In this document: in pieces, positions 8,383 through 16,463 of the stretch
How positions within the stretch are numbered: the stretch's first letter is position 1
Layout of the letters: every line of letters begins with the position of its first letter
Virus record (IMG/VR): IMGVR_UViG_3300040751_001413
Location: 1 to 36,362 of that record
Reading direction: 5' to 3' (one strand)
Source of the DNA: a virus
DNA: 36,362 nt
Translations under genes and position numbers: made by a program
Notes under the pieces: model-generated
Told to the model about the DNA's origin: nothing
Databases searched by the model: none
Seen by the model: the letters and a program-made list of their open reading frames with translations, nothing else

Positions 8383-8616
8383 ATGTATTATTTAGCTACA
8401 GTTGGTTACGAAATGGAACAATTAGACAGACAAGGTAACCCACGAATTCAAAAAGTAAAGTATGTTGTTGAAGCGGAGTCCGTTGAAGAAGCAACACTCG
8501 TATTGGCCAATTATAGAAAAGAAGATATGAGGTCAAGTGAAAGTATTTCAATTGCCAAGATGGCTATTGAATGTGTACTCGATTCTAAGATCACCCCTGA
8601 ATATTATAAAGGATAA
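8383..8616 (+). CDS. DUF4494-like small protein
   Basis: A 77-residue protein beginning YYLATVGYEMEQLDRQGNP, then KVKYVVEAESVEEATLVLAN. This arrangement (an aromatic-rich first strand, a variable turn, then VEAxSxxEAE-like helix) resembles DUF4494, a small family I know from Bacteroidota and their phages; it is shorter than usual. The function of that family is unknown. It lies ten bases after the glycosyltransferase and three before the HD-like gene, so the three are probably co-transcribed. It is one of the host pointers in this window. Confidence 0.6.
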   Translation: MYYLATVGYEMEQLDRQGNPRIQKVKYVVEAESVEEATLVLANYRKEDMRSSESISIAKMAIECVLDSKITPEYYKG

Positions 8617-8619
8617 ATT

Positions 8620-9180
8620 ATGTTGAATAAAGATCAAATATTAAAAAACAAAAATAGGTTATTAGAAACCTCTGACAAGTATGGGGTTTTTACTCCCGAA
8701 CTTAGGGAGTTTTTAGGTGATGACCTTTTTACATCTCCCGCATCAACATCCTTAGACATGTATGGTGCATATCCGGGTGGTTTAGTAGAACACATATTAG
8801 TTGCATCAAAATACGCAGTCAACGTCAACAACATTTTACCTGAGAGATTACAACAAGATGTCTCAAGTATCTTAAAATGTACCATTCTATCTCAAATAGG
8901 TAAGGTTTTTTTATTTAAACCGAACGAGAGTGAATGGCACAGAAATAAATTAGGTAAAATGTATGAATTCAATGACGAACTTATTTCAATGAGAGTGGGG
9001 GAAAGATCTTCATATTATTGTTCTAAGTACGGTGTTGAATTAACAGAAGAAGAGTTCCAAACAATCCTAAACTCTGATAAGGGTGATGATGATTTACAGT
9101 CAAAATATCACTCAACACCGTTAGCACAAATCGTTAAACAAGGATTTGAGTTAGCAATATTCGATCAAAAAAATGGATGA
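8620..9180 (+). CDS. HD-domain-like protein with degenerate metal site
   Basis: A 186-residue protein. GAYPGGLVEHILVASKYA (about residues 49-66) matches the first His region of HD-type phosphohydrolase-like phage proteins, and YHSTPLAQIVKQG (about 163-175) resembles their C-terminal helix. The place where the HD dipeptide is expected reads LSQIGK (about 90-95) instead of LHDIGK, so the key His-Asp metal ligands are missing. It may be inactive or use other ligands. An AAAGGA lies eight bases before the ATG, one of few Shine-Dalgarno-like sequences here. It overlaps the dUTPase gene by 8 bases. Nucleotide metabolism is suggested by that neighbour only. Confidence 0.6.
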   Translation: MLNKDQILKNKNRLLETSDKYGVFTPELREFLGDDLFTSPASTSLDMYGAYPGGLVEHILVASKYAVNVNNILPERLQQDVSSILKCTILSQIGKVFLFKPNESEWHRNKLGKMYEFNDELISMRVGERSSYYCSKYGVELTEEEFQTILNSDKGDDDLQSKYHSTPLAQIVKQGFELAIFDQKNG

Positions 9181-9793
9181 GAGAACTCTAAAGGAATATC
9201 TTAAGAAATTAGAGAATTATGAGAGGATTTTAGGTGAAGACGAGGACGGGGAAGTTGATCAAGAATTCATTAGTGAGATAGAAAGTACGTTAGCATCATT
9301 AACACACGAAGCGACGAGTCATGTGAATCAAGAACAATTCGGTACCACCAATTCACAATACTCCATTAACTGTAAAATTAAAAAGGTACATCCCGACGCA
9401 ATTATTCCGAAATACTCTAAAGAGGGGGATGGTTGTGTTGACCTACACTGTGTTTCGTTTGAAATGAACGAAAACAAAAACCAAGTCACATACAAAACAG
9501 GGATATCTGTCGAGATACCCAATGGGTTTGTTGGGTTGGTTTTCCCAAGATCTTCAATAAGAAGAACCACACTATCATTAAGTAACTCGGTGGGGGTTAT
9601 CGATAGTGGTTATAGAGGTGAAATTATGGCAACGTTTAATATAAACGCATCTAATGATTCAACTATTTACGAAGTTGGAGATAGAGTATGTCAATTTATG
9701 ATCCTACCCTACCCTAAAATAAACTTCCAAGAAGTGGACAATCTAAGTGAATCCTCAAGAGGTGAGGGTGGATTTGGATCCACGGGAAATTAA
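9173..9793 (+). CDS. dut: dUTP diphosphatase (dUTPase) with N-terminal extension
   Basis: This enzyme hydrolyses dUTP to dUMP and pyrophosphate, keeping uracil out of phage DNA and feeding dTMP synthesis. All five trimeric dUTPase motifs are visible: GCVDLHC (87-93), PRSSI (125-129), NSVGVIDSGYRGEI (138-151, with the catalytic Asp), GDRVCQFMI (169-177) and the C-terminal RGEGGFGSTG (196-205). The core is of usual length, but about 65 extra acidic residues precede it; they look helical and unrelated to dUTPase. The ATG overlaps the upstream HD-like gene by 8 bases. The dCMP deaminase at 21680-22120 acts in the same dUMP-supplying route. Confidence 0.93.
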   Translation: MDERTLKEYLKKLENYERILGEDEDGEVDQEFISEIESTLASLTHEATSHVNQEQFGTTNSQYSINCKIKKVHPDAIIPKYSKEGDGCVDLHCVSFEMNENKNQVTYKTGISVEIPNGFVGLVFPRSSIRRTTLSLSNSVGVIDSGYRGEIMATFNINASNDSTIYEVGDRVCQFMILPYPKINFQEVDNLSESSRGEGGFGSTGN

Positions 9794-9811
9794 TATAATA
9801 CAACACAATAA

Positions 9812-10510
9812 ATGGCCCAAAGAAAAAGTAGTGATAGAAGATTAACACACAAACAAAGAATAAGAGAGATTTTTAAGAAACCAAGAGAGAAATTCTTAAC
9901 CGATTCTCAAAAGGAGTATTGGGATGTGTTAGGTGATAACGAAATCACATTATGTTTTGGCCCTGCGGGTGTGGGTAAGTCATATATTGCAATGAAAAGG
10001 GCGGTCGAGTTACTCCATGACGACAATAACAAATACGAGAAGATTATTATTGTTAGACCTGCGGTTGAAGCGGAAGAAAAGTTAGGATCTCTACCCGGTG
10101 GTTTAGAGGAAAAATTAGATCCATATATTTTTCCCTCATACTATCTTTTAAATAAAATTATCGGTAAGGAGTGTCGAGAAAAATTAAAAGATGAAGGTTA
10201 CATCGAAGTGGCGGCACTTGCCTACATGAGAGGTTGGAATGTTGACAACACAATTCTCGTATTTGAGGAAGCTCAGAATGCAACACCAGCACAATTAAAA
10301 TTACTTCTAACACGAATCGGGTTTAATTCTAAATTCTTCATATCAGGAGACTTAGAACAATCTGATAAGTTTAAAGATAAAACAAAGAGTGGTCTATATG
10401 ACGCTAAAGTGAGGTTAAGTGATCTCAAGAATGTTGGGGTATACGAATTCACAAACAGTGATATTGTAAGGAATCCAATAATCAGTGAGATTTTAAAGAG
10501 GTACGATTAA
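9812..10510 (+). CDS. phoH: PhoH-like P-loop ATPase
   Basis: A 232-residue PhoH family ATPase. The Walker A motif is GPAGVGKS (50-57), followed by the family segment IIIVRPAVEAEEKLGSLPGG and, around residues 145-170, ILVFEEAQNATPAQLKLLLTR, where EEAQN replaces the usual DEAQN Walker B. A further ISGDLEQSD motif matches the family. PhoH proteins are common in marine phages; proposed roles in RNA metabolism or phosphate stress are not settled. The N-terminus is basic (MAQRKSSDRRLTHKQR), which may help nucleic-acid binding. It sits 18 bases after dut, in the same run. Confidence 0.9.
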   Translation: MAQRKSSDRRLTHKQRIREIFKKPREKFLTDSQKEYWDVLGDNEITLCFGPAGVGKSYIAMKRAVELLHDDNNKYEKIIIVRPAVEAEEKLGSLPGGLEEKLDPYIFPSYYLLNKIIGKECREKLKDEGYIEVAALAYMRGWNVDNTILVFEEAQNATPAQLKLLLTRIGFNSKFFISGDLEQSDKFKDKTKSGLYDAKVRLSDLKNVGVYEFTNSDIVRNPIISEILKRYD

Positions 10511-10533
10511 CTTTACTTATAATAAAAAAAATA

Positions 10534-10544
10534 TTATATTTTAA
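10534..10544 (+). promoter_or_regulatory. TATATTTT-type element at start codon
   Basis: TTATATTTTAA one base before the ATG at 10546. The 14 bases TATATTTTAATATG are identical around the start of the minus-strand dCMP deaminase gene. Confidence 0.35.
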
Positions 10545-10545
10545 T

Positions 10546-11199
10546 ATGGAAATATTCATAAGTATTGATGGGGTTTTAAGAAATACGATTGCTAAGTTTG
10601 ATTACCACTACAAAGACTATTACTTAGATTCTGAACCTGAAGAAAAAACAGAGGAAGAGAATTCTTTTGAGTATGGACTAATCGAACCCGTAAAGAATAA
10701 TTTCTTACTTGAAAGTTATAAGTTTCAATCTAAAGATGAGTTTGATAATTTTACGTTTATCGACTATGCGGTTGAGATATTTGGACATGCAAACCCAAGT
10801 TATTCTAACGTGTTCTTTGAACTAAATAAGTTCATTTACGAAAATAAAGAACACAATTTCACTTTAATCGGATTGGATGAATTAGGTAAAGCAAAACCAT
10901 CAACTCTATTCTTTTTATCTAAAAATGGGTTTATGGGTAACAACATAAAATTTACCGCTTCTTCGGAAATTCCAAACTTATGGAAGAAATGTGATTTGTG
11001 GATTACAGATTCGAACGCAGTGATTGAGTATTCACCTAAGAATAAGAAGGTTATAAAGTTCAATACCGATTATAACCAACACTTTACAAATCCCTTAGAA
11101 ATACATAAATTAACAGAAATAGATAGAACATGGTTGAAGTCTTCGGAGAATATTATTACATCGACATTGACAAGATTACAGAAGTTTGTGAATTGGTAG
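10546..11199 (+). CDS. HAD-like protein with altered nucleophile site
   Basis: A 217-residue protein whose first residues (MEIFISIDGVLRN) look like motif I of HAD phosphatases, normally DxDGTL. Here the nucleophile position is Ser6 and only the second Asp (Asp8) remains, so classical phosphatase activity is doubtful. Later KKCDLWITDSNAVIEY and KVIKFNTDYNQ resemble the C-terminal HAD strands. The middle is acidic and variable. The 3' end overlaps the next gene by 70 bases in another frame. It could be a nucleotide- or lipid-modifying remnant or a binding protein; function is not known. Confidence 0.6.
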   Translation: MEIFISIDGVLRNTIAKFDYHYKDYYLDSEPEEKTEEENSFEYGLIEPVKNNFLLESYKFQSKDEFDNFTFIDYAVEIFGHANPSYSNVFFELNKFIYENKEHNFTLIGLDELGKAKPSTLFFLSKNGFMGNNIKFTASSEIPNLWKKCDLWITDSNAVIEYSPKNKKVIKFNTDYNQHFTNPLEIHKLTEIDRTWLKSSENIITSTLTRLQKFVNW

Positions 11200-11423
11200 T
11201 CAATGAAGTGGAAAAAGAAAATGAAGAGAGTCCATCTCAATTGGACCAAACAATAAATGTGTTTAAATACGACGCAATAAAATTATGTATGGATACGGTG
11301 TTTACTGAGAACACCTCTGACGATAACGGATTAGGATTACTTAATAGTGAATTGTCAATACCATTCGGTTTCGCATTTAACACCCTAATAAAATATGGAA
11401 TTTTAGTTAAATCAGATGAGTGA
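11130..11423 (+). CDS. Small phage protein, function unknown
   Basis: A 97-residue acidic protein starting MVEVFGEYYYIDIDKITEVCEL. The start lies 70 bases inside the HAD-like gene. That is a long overlap, but the FGEYYYIDIDKI opening is typical of small phage proteins and reads in continuous sense with the rest, so I keep the first ATG. A later start would remove this segment. It overlaps the following glycosyltransferase by 8 bases, so the gene is embedded in a tightly packed operon. The C-terminal half has a hydrophobic helix-like run FGFAFNTLIKYGILV. No family recognised. Confidence 0.6.
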   Translation: MVEVFGEYYYIDIDKITEVCELVVNEVEKENEESPSQLDQTINVFKYDAIKLCMDTVFTENTSDDNGLGLLNSELSIPFGFAFNTLIKYGILVKSDE

Positions 11424-12480
11424 TAAAACAAAACAAAACATCGAGTCTTTAGAATCGGCATATGGTAGGTTAGAGAATAATAAAAATAAAATCTACTTCT
11501 TAACATACGATACTAAAAACAACGCAAGGGCGGCGGTTAAATACATCTACGATACCGTCCAAACATTACGAAATGAAGGTTACGATGCCAAAATTTTAGT
11601 TGAAGATAAAAATTACGTGGGTATTACTTCTTGGTTAGGGGATAGATACAAGGACATCCCTATTGTAACCATCAAAGAAGATCAAGTTCAAATGAATATT
11701 GATGATGTTTTAGTGGTACCTGAGTATTACTCTAATGTTTTGGAACAACTTGCAAACGTTAGATGTATTAAAGTAATGTTGGTACAACAGGCGGAATATA
11801 TTTTTGAAACTTTACCTGTGGGTAGTAGATGGAGTGATTACGGTTTTGACAAAGTCATTACTACGACCGAAACCTCTAAAGAATATATAAAGTCGATATT
11901 CCCCGAATCACTTATTTTTATTAACCCACCTAAGATAGGTGATGTTTTTAAACCGTCAGAGACACCCGCAAAACCGTTCATTGCAATTAGTGCAAGGGAT
12001 AGAGGACAACATAGGAGAGTCATTTCTGAATTCTATTTGAAGTATCCACAATTAAGATGGATTACCTTCAAGGATATGGTTCAAATGACTTATGAAGAAT
12101 TTGCGGATCAATTACGTGAATGTATCTGTTCTGTTTGGATGGACGACGATTCTACGTTTGGGACGTTCCCATTAGAGTCCATGAAATGTGAAATACCCGT
12201 GATCGGTAAAATCCCAACAAGAGAACCTGAATGGTTATCTGAAAACGGTATTTGGTCTTACGATATAAATAAGATCGTAGATCTCCTTGGGACTTACGTT
12301 TTATCGTGGTTAGAGGGAGTAACAATCACAGATGAGGTTAAAGAAAAGATGAAAGAAACTCTTTTACCATATTCAGATGATATCATCGATAAAAATGTTT
12401 CATCAATTTTTAATTCTTTGAAAAATTCAAGAATGAAGACAATTGAGGAGACTGTTGAGAAATTAAAAGAAGAAGTATAA
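11416..12480 (+). CDS. GT-B fold glycosyltransferase, second copy
   Basis: A 354-residue protein of glycosyltransferase type. The N-terminal Rossmann half has KIYFLTYDTKNNARAAVKYI and GYDAKILVEDK; CIKVMLVQQAEYIF and DKVITTTETSKEYIKSIFP follow. The C-terminal half has PFIAISARDRGQHRRVI, then ECICSVWMDDDSTFGTFPLE and MKCEIPVIGKIP, which match the donor-binding Glu/Gly region of GT4-like enzymes (TFGTFPLESMKC). The acceptor is unknown. It differs strongly from the enzyme at 7143-8372, so this is not a recent duplication. It is joined to a GT-A gene by TAATG, suggesting the two act together. Confidence 0.75.
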   Translation: MSDKTKQNIESLESAYGRLENNKNKIYFLTYDTKNNARAAVKYIYDTVQTLRNEGYDAKILVEDKNYVGITSWLGDRYKDIPIVTIKEDQVQMNIDDVLVVPEYYSNVLEQLANVRCIKVMLVQQAEYIFETLPVGSRWSDYGFDKVITTTETSKEYIKSIFPESLIFINPPKIGDVFKPSETPAKPFIAISARDRGQHRRVISEFYLKYPQLRWITFKDMVQMTYEEFADQLRECICSVWMDDDSTFGTFPLESMKCEIPVIGKIPTREPEWLSENGIWSYDINKIVDLLGTYVLSWLEGVTITDEVKEKMKETLLPYSDDIIDKNVSSIFNSLKNSRMKTIEETVEKLKEEV

Positions 12481-13265
12481 TGAAAAATATAACAGTTATT
12501 TTACCTGTTCACACCCTTGAGGGTGAATACAAAGAAATGTTATCTAAGGCTGTGACATCGGTAGAACAGTTCTATGATGATGTGGTTTTATCTATTGTGG
12601 GACCTAAAGAGGTAACAGGAAATTTAAAAGGAGAAGGGTTATCCGATAAATTGGAAATTACCCTTATAGAAAATACAGGAGAAACTGACTTCTGTTCACA
12701 AATCAATAGAGGTATTGAAGAATGTGGAACAGAGTGGTTTTCAATATTTGAGATAGATGATGAATATACACCTAATTGGTTATCATCATTTAATGGATAT
12801 AAAACAATGTTTGAAGATGTTGATGTCTTTCTACCTGTTGTTAAGGACATCAATTCTGAGGGTAAATTCTTAAACTTTACCAACGAATCAGTATGGGCGT
12901 ATGGGTTCTCAGAAACTCAAGGTGTCTTAGATAATGAGATTCTATTGGACTACCAAAACTACCAAACAAGTGGTGGGATTTATAGAACTGAAGTGGTAAA
13001 AGAAAATGGATCATTTAAGGATAATATCAAACTCACTTTTAGTTATGAGTTCTTACTAAGACTAACACATAATGGAGTTAAGATTGCGACTATACCTCAA
13101 ATCGGATATAGACACGTAAACTTTAGAGAAGGGTCGTTATTTTGGTTGTATAAAAATGATGATTCACTAAAATTGAATACCGAAGAACCTAAGTTTTGGT
13201 TAGAAACCGCGAAGAAAGAATTCTTCTTCAAAAATAAACGAGAAGTAGAATATGTAGAAAGTTAA
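12480..13265 (+). CDS. GT-A fold glycosyltransferase (GT2-like)
   Basis: A 261-residue protein opening NITVILPVHTLEGEYKEML, a typical GT2 first strand. The acidic metal/donor motif is FSIFEIDDEYTPNW (about 87-100), matching the DxD region, and YQTSGGIYRTEVV (about 161-173) matches the later acceptor-side region. GT2 enzymes transfer sugars from nucleotide sugars with divalent metal. The substrate cannot be read from sequence. It is coupled by TAATG to the GT-B gene upstream and by TAATG to the late sigma factor gene downstream, so glycosylation and late transcription genes share one transcript. Confidence 0.75.
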   Translation: MKNITVILPVHTLEGEYKEMLSKAVTSVEQFYDDVVLSIVGPKEVTGNLKGEGLSDKLEITLIENTGETDFCSQINRGIEECGTEWFSIFEIDDEYTPNWLSSFNGYKTMFEDVDVFLPVVKDINSEGKFLNFTNESVWAYGFSETQGVLDNEILLDYQNYQTSGGIYRTEVVKENGSFKDNIKLTFSYEFLLRLTHNGVKIATIPQIGYRHVNFREGSLFWLYKNDDSLKLNTEEPKFWLETAKKEFFFKNKREVEYVES

Positions 13266-13966
13266 TGCCAAGAAAGCGAACCCAAAAAATGTACTTTGGG
13301 GAGGAGCAAGAACAAGCGGTAGTACGATATTTAGAATCCGAAAACGAAGAAGAAAAGAATAAGATATTCAATGAATATTTAAGAGAACCTCTCAAAATAA
13401 TGGTGGAAAGTATAATCCGCCGTTACAAACTTTATAGGAAAGATTACGAATTCGAAGAGATTCATACTGATACTATGTCATTTTTAATGACTAAGATTAG
13501 TAAGTTCGATACTACTAAAAACTATAAGGCATACTCATATTTTGGTACCATTTGTAAAAACTACTTAATGGGTACCATACAAAAAGACCAAAAAGAAATG
13601 AATAGGTCTGTTTCCTATGAAGATATCTCCACGAGATTAGAAGATAGGGCAGACCTTTCCTACATTATAGATGAGGAGATCATTGATTATAAGGACGTAG
13701 TTAATAAATTGACCGTTGAATTAGAAAAGTTTGTTGACGAAGAAGAACTTAATCAAAATGAACGCAAATTAGGGTACGCCCTTATTGAGGTTTTCAGCAA
13801 TTTTGAAAAGATATTTCAAATCGGCGAAGGTAATAAGTTCAATAAGAACTTAATATTACTTTCTCTACGAGAAATGACATCCCTTACAACTAAGGAAATT
13901 AGAGTGGCAATGAAGAAGTACAAGAAACTCTATGAAGTACTTAAGTTGGATTTCATAAATTATTAA
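13265..13966 (+). CDS. T4 gp55-like late-transcription sigma factor
   Basis: A 233-residue sigma-70-type protein. Residues about 40-110 form a recognisable region 2: EPLKIMVESIIRRYKLY, then FEEIHTDTMSFLMTKISKFD and KAYSYFGTICKNYLMGTI, with the F-D-x-x-K and A-Y-S-Y-F patterns of phage gp55-like sigma factors. A C-terminal helical segment (about 205-228) could be a reduced region 4. T4 gp55 directs host core RNA polymerase to the late promoter TATAAATA. The recurrent TATTTATA elements in this window are its natural candidate targets, which is inference. The last residues (LKLDFINY) are hydrophobic and acidic and might dock on the sliding clamp as in T4. It is coupled to the GT2 gene by TAATG. 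Confidence 0.82.
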   Translation: MPRKRTQKMYFGEEQEQAVVRYLESENEEEKNKIFNEYLREPLKIMVESIIRRYKLYRKDYEFEEIHTDTMSFLMTKISKFDTTKNYKAYSYFGTICKNYLMGTIQKDQKEMNRSVSYEDISTRLEDRADLSYIIDEEIIDYKDVVNKLTVELEKFVDEEELNQNERKLGYALIEVFSNFEKIFQIGEGNKFNKNLILLSLREMTSLTTKEIRVAMKKYKKLYEVLKLDFINY

Positions 13967-13973
13967 ACCAATC

Positions 13974-13981
13974 TATTTATA
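13974..13981 (+). promoter_or_regulatory. TATTTATA late-promoter-like element
   Basis: TATTTATA three bases before the ATG at 13985. The whole gap after the sigma gene is only 18 bases, so the element fills almost half of it. Confidence 0.62.
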
Positions 13982-13984
13982 GGT

Positions 13985-14368
13985 ATGAGAAGAAAAAAGA
14001 ATTTATTGTCTTTAGATACAGATTCTGCACTCGCTCTCATGCAAGAGATCTACAACGATATTGTGGAACAAAAACAGACTGCAAGTATGATTACTAAAAA
14101 GATGTTGAGTTTCATGAAAGAGGCGGAGGATATGAGTGTAATTGGACCTGTAATAAAAGAACAGCAGAAGATCTTAAATGATTGTACGGAGAAGAAGATA
14201 TCTCTCGTAAAATTACAAAGTGCACTACTGAAACAAACAGGAGGTGGACAAACACAGCAGGGTGGTAAAATGGAACTATCTGAAGAGGATAGACTTTTAT
14301 TAGAAAAACTAATGAAAGAGGATGATGAACCATCTTCGGGAAGTGATTCCCAAAAATATAAAATGTAA
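13985..14368 (+). CDS. Small helical phage protein, function unknown
   Basis: A 127-residue, mostly helical protein: DTDSALALMQEIYNDIVEQK, then VIKEQQKILNDCTEKK, which can form a coiled coil, then a Gly/Gln linker (about 90-97) and an acidic end. It follows the late sigma factor but has its own TATTTATA element three bases before the ATG. It shares a TAATG junction with the large tail-region gene downstream, suggesting a role in tail or baseplate assembly. I considered a T4 gp33-like late co-activator because of size and position, but see no specific motif. Confidence 0.65.
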   Translation: MRRKKNLLSLDTDSALALMQEIYNDIVEQKQTASMITKKMLSFMKEAEDMSVIGPVIKEQQKILNDCTEKKISLVKLQSALLKQTGGGQTQQGGKMELSEEDRLLLEKLMKEDDEPSSGSDSQKYKM

Positions 14369-16263
14369 TGAGCAAGGTCAAAAAACTTAGGAATGAAATT
14401 AAGTCTAAGATCGAGGTAATTAAAAAGATTAATGATAATCCAAAATTAGCCGTCGATGACTTATATGATTTATATGGCGATGGTGTCACCAACGTCGATA
14501 AATTACTACAATCCAAAGTTGATGGACTCAAAAGTAAATTAAAAAGAAAAAAAGACAACAAAACAGACATCTTTGGTTCTGTTATCGATGTTGCGTCAGG
14601 GTTCCTTAACAACAAGTCCAAAGACATTGTAGTTAATGATAAACTTATATCGGGTAATAAGATAAAGAAATACGCATTAGACTCCGCAAAAATAACTGTA
14701 GAAGATTCCAAGAACATTGTTATGGATGCAGTTAAGAAGGTACTATTCGTCGATGATGAAACAAGTATCTGTGGTGTGGACACCCCTATTCCGAATGATG
14801 CTATGTCTATTTCCCCAAAGGAGTTTGACTTTCTCGAGGTACTACAAAACGAACCCACATCTAAAATAGGTCAGATAATGTATGAAAACCCTAATTCGAC
14901 AACGGGTGACATTAAAATGAATAGGGAGTTCTATAGTGCGTTCGACACTAACTATACGTTTAGTAGTAAATCAGGGCAAAGTCTATTCGATCTACAATGG
15001 AATGCAACAAATCAGGAATATGATATCAGTGGTTTAAAACAAGGAGGGTTAGACATAAAATTTGCGGATTGGATTGATGATTACTACGATACTGTGGAAA
15101 TACCCAATTTAGAGTATATCACAAAAACCGCAATGTTAATGACATTACAAGGTGATGGTGATAACCCCCAAGTCTTTGATAAGGCATTAAATGAGCTGAA
15201 TAGATTATGTTCCAAACTTTTTAAGATATGTGGATCGCCCACTGAAGATAGTGGATTAATACAAACGACTTCACAACAATTCAGTGAAAATGATCAAGAT
15301 GTGGAATCGTATTTTGATTTCAATGATGTTGAAGGTATCGACATTGATGACGAAGACGCAAGATATAGAAAGGTTTTAAAGTTTGTTGATTGTGGTAACT
15401 TCGAAGTACCTTCATCGGAATCCAACTTCGAAGATTTCGTATACCTATCAAACAATCAAGATTTGGCAGGTCTTGTGAACTCAACTATTGAGAAAACAGC
15501 AAGAAATGCGGCAATCTCAAGTGATAATCAACAACACATAGATAATATCCAATTAGAGATAATTAATCTATTTGTTCTGAACGTACCTAAGGCGTTAGTT
15601 TCCTCAGTGGTTAGTCCTAAGTTTATTTTCCCCGTAGTTGTTGCGTGGAAACAGTTAAAAGGTTTTATTGGTGATGTAAAAGAATTACTTAAAAAATTAT
15701 CTAAACTATTCTTTACCATCATTAAAGATGTTTTTTGGAAATTCATACAAGAGTTTTGGAAAATGATTAAGAGGGACTTATTATCATTTATTGCGGAAGT
15801 TGCTTTGAGAATTATACTAAACAGGTTTAAGAGATATAGAACAATATTACTTGCACTAATTAAGATTATTAGAAAAATTATTTCAAGAGGTATAAAAAGT
15901 TGTTTGGAATTATTCCAAACAATAATCGATGTGGTTAACGGTGCACTGAACGCTCGTGGTCCTGTAATTAATATACCCGGATTTATTTTAGGGTTCGCCG
16001 ATTTATTACCGGGATATAGTGCAGATAGGGCGTTTATGGGGGCAAGTGAACGATTGGCGTCTGAAGGTTTAAATGTGGGTACCATCTACGGAGATCAAAA
16101 TGAATATCTAACATTTGCGAAGAGTTTAATTGACGGAATAACCGAAGAAAATGATACTAATGGGTTCGTTAAGGGAAGTAACAAATTAACCACAATACCA
16201 ACACCTGTAGGTCCCATTGTCATTCCGCCGGGAATCATAAACATAGCAGGAAAAACATTCTAA
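14368..16263 (+). CDS. Large tail/baseplate-region structural protein
   Basis: A 631-residue protein with a basic helical N-terminus (1-65), an acidic middle with few hydrophobic runs (about 130-390), and a long strongly amphipathic to hydrophobic helical region (about 395-525, including KFIFPVVVAWKQLKGFIGDV and RTILLALIKIIRKIISRGIK). It ends in Gly/Pro/Ile turns (TPVGPIVIPPGIINIAG). The hydrophobic region could cross a membrane during infection or pack in a hub; both are inference. It is coupled by TAATG to small genes on both sides and precedes the OB-fold baseplate protein, so a tail-hub or tail-associated role is likely. Confidence 0.6.
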   Translation: MSKVKKLRNEIKSKIEVIKKINDNPKLAVDDLYDLYGDGVTNVDKLLQSKVDGLKSKLKRKKDNKTDIFGSVIDVASGFLNNKSKDIVVNDKLISGNKIKKYALDSAKITVEDSKNIVMDAVKKVLFVDDETSICGVDTPIPNDAMSISPKEFDFLEVLQNEPTSKIGQIMYENPNSTTGDIKMNREFYSAFDTNYTFSSKSGQSLFDLQWNATNQEYDISGLKQGGLDIKFADWIDDYYDTVEIPNLEYITKTAMLMTLQGDGDNPQVFDKALNELNRLCSKLFKICGSPTEDSGLIQTTSQQFSENDQDVESYFDFNDVEGIDIDDEDARYRKVLKFVDCGNFEVPSSESNFEDFVYLSNNQDLAGLVNSTIEKTARNAAISSDNQQHIDNIQLEIINLFVLNVPKALVSSVVSPKFIFPVVVAWKQLKGFIGDVKELLKKLSKLFFTIIKDVFWKFIQEFWKMIKRDLLSFIAEVALRIILNRFKRYRTILLALIKIIRKIISRGIKSCLELFQTIIDVVNGALNARGPVINIPGFILGFADLLPGYSADRAFMGASERLASEGLNVGTIYGDQNEYLTFAKSLIDGITEENDTNGFVKGSNKLTTIPTPVGPIVIPPGIINIAGKTF

Positions 16264-16463
16264 TGGATAGAAATAAAATTATAGAAATTGTAGAGGATCC
16301 ATCGATTAAATCTAATAAAGATCTAAATGAAGGTATATCATTTTTAAGTGACGAATTCGAGAAGACTAAAGATGCTATTGTACAATTAACTAAACATTTA
16401 GATGCGGTTGAGGACGCATATAAAAAAATTAACGAAGAATTAGGTAAAAGAGTAATTAGGTAA
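16263..16463 (+). CDS. Small coiled-coil protein, tail region
   Basis: A 66-residue highly charged helical protein; DEFEKTKDAIVQLTKHLDAV and the following residues show a heptad-like pattern. TAATG junctions on both sides place it tightly between the large tail-region gene and the OB-fold baseplate gene. No family recognised; the likely role is as an accessory in tail or baseplate assembly, from context only. Confidence 0.6.
   Translation: MDRNKIIEIVEDPSIKSNKDLNEGISFLSDEFEKTKDAIVQLTKHLDAVEDAYKKINEELGKRVIR

Noticed and set aside
8607-8622. Consistent Shine-Dalgarno use
   Set aside because: AAAGGA before 8620 is one of few such matches; most starts have AT-rich sequence or overlap the previous gene.
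13985-14368. Assignment as a T4 gp33-like late co-activator
   Set aside because: Size and position fit, but no gp33 motif or clamp-binding end is visible.
14112-14858. Long minus-strand open frame of about 248 codons
   Set aside because: It lies across two well-supported plus-strand genes and its Ser/Leu/Phe-rich product looks like antisense of helical charged coding sequence.
15528-16085. Minus-strand frame opposite the large tail-region gene
   Set aside because: Antisense of a hydrophobic helical region, with no promoter element or family resemblance.
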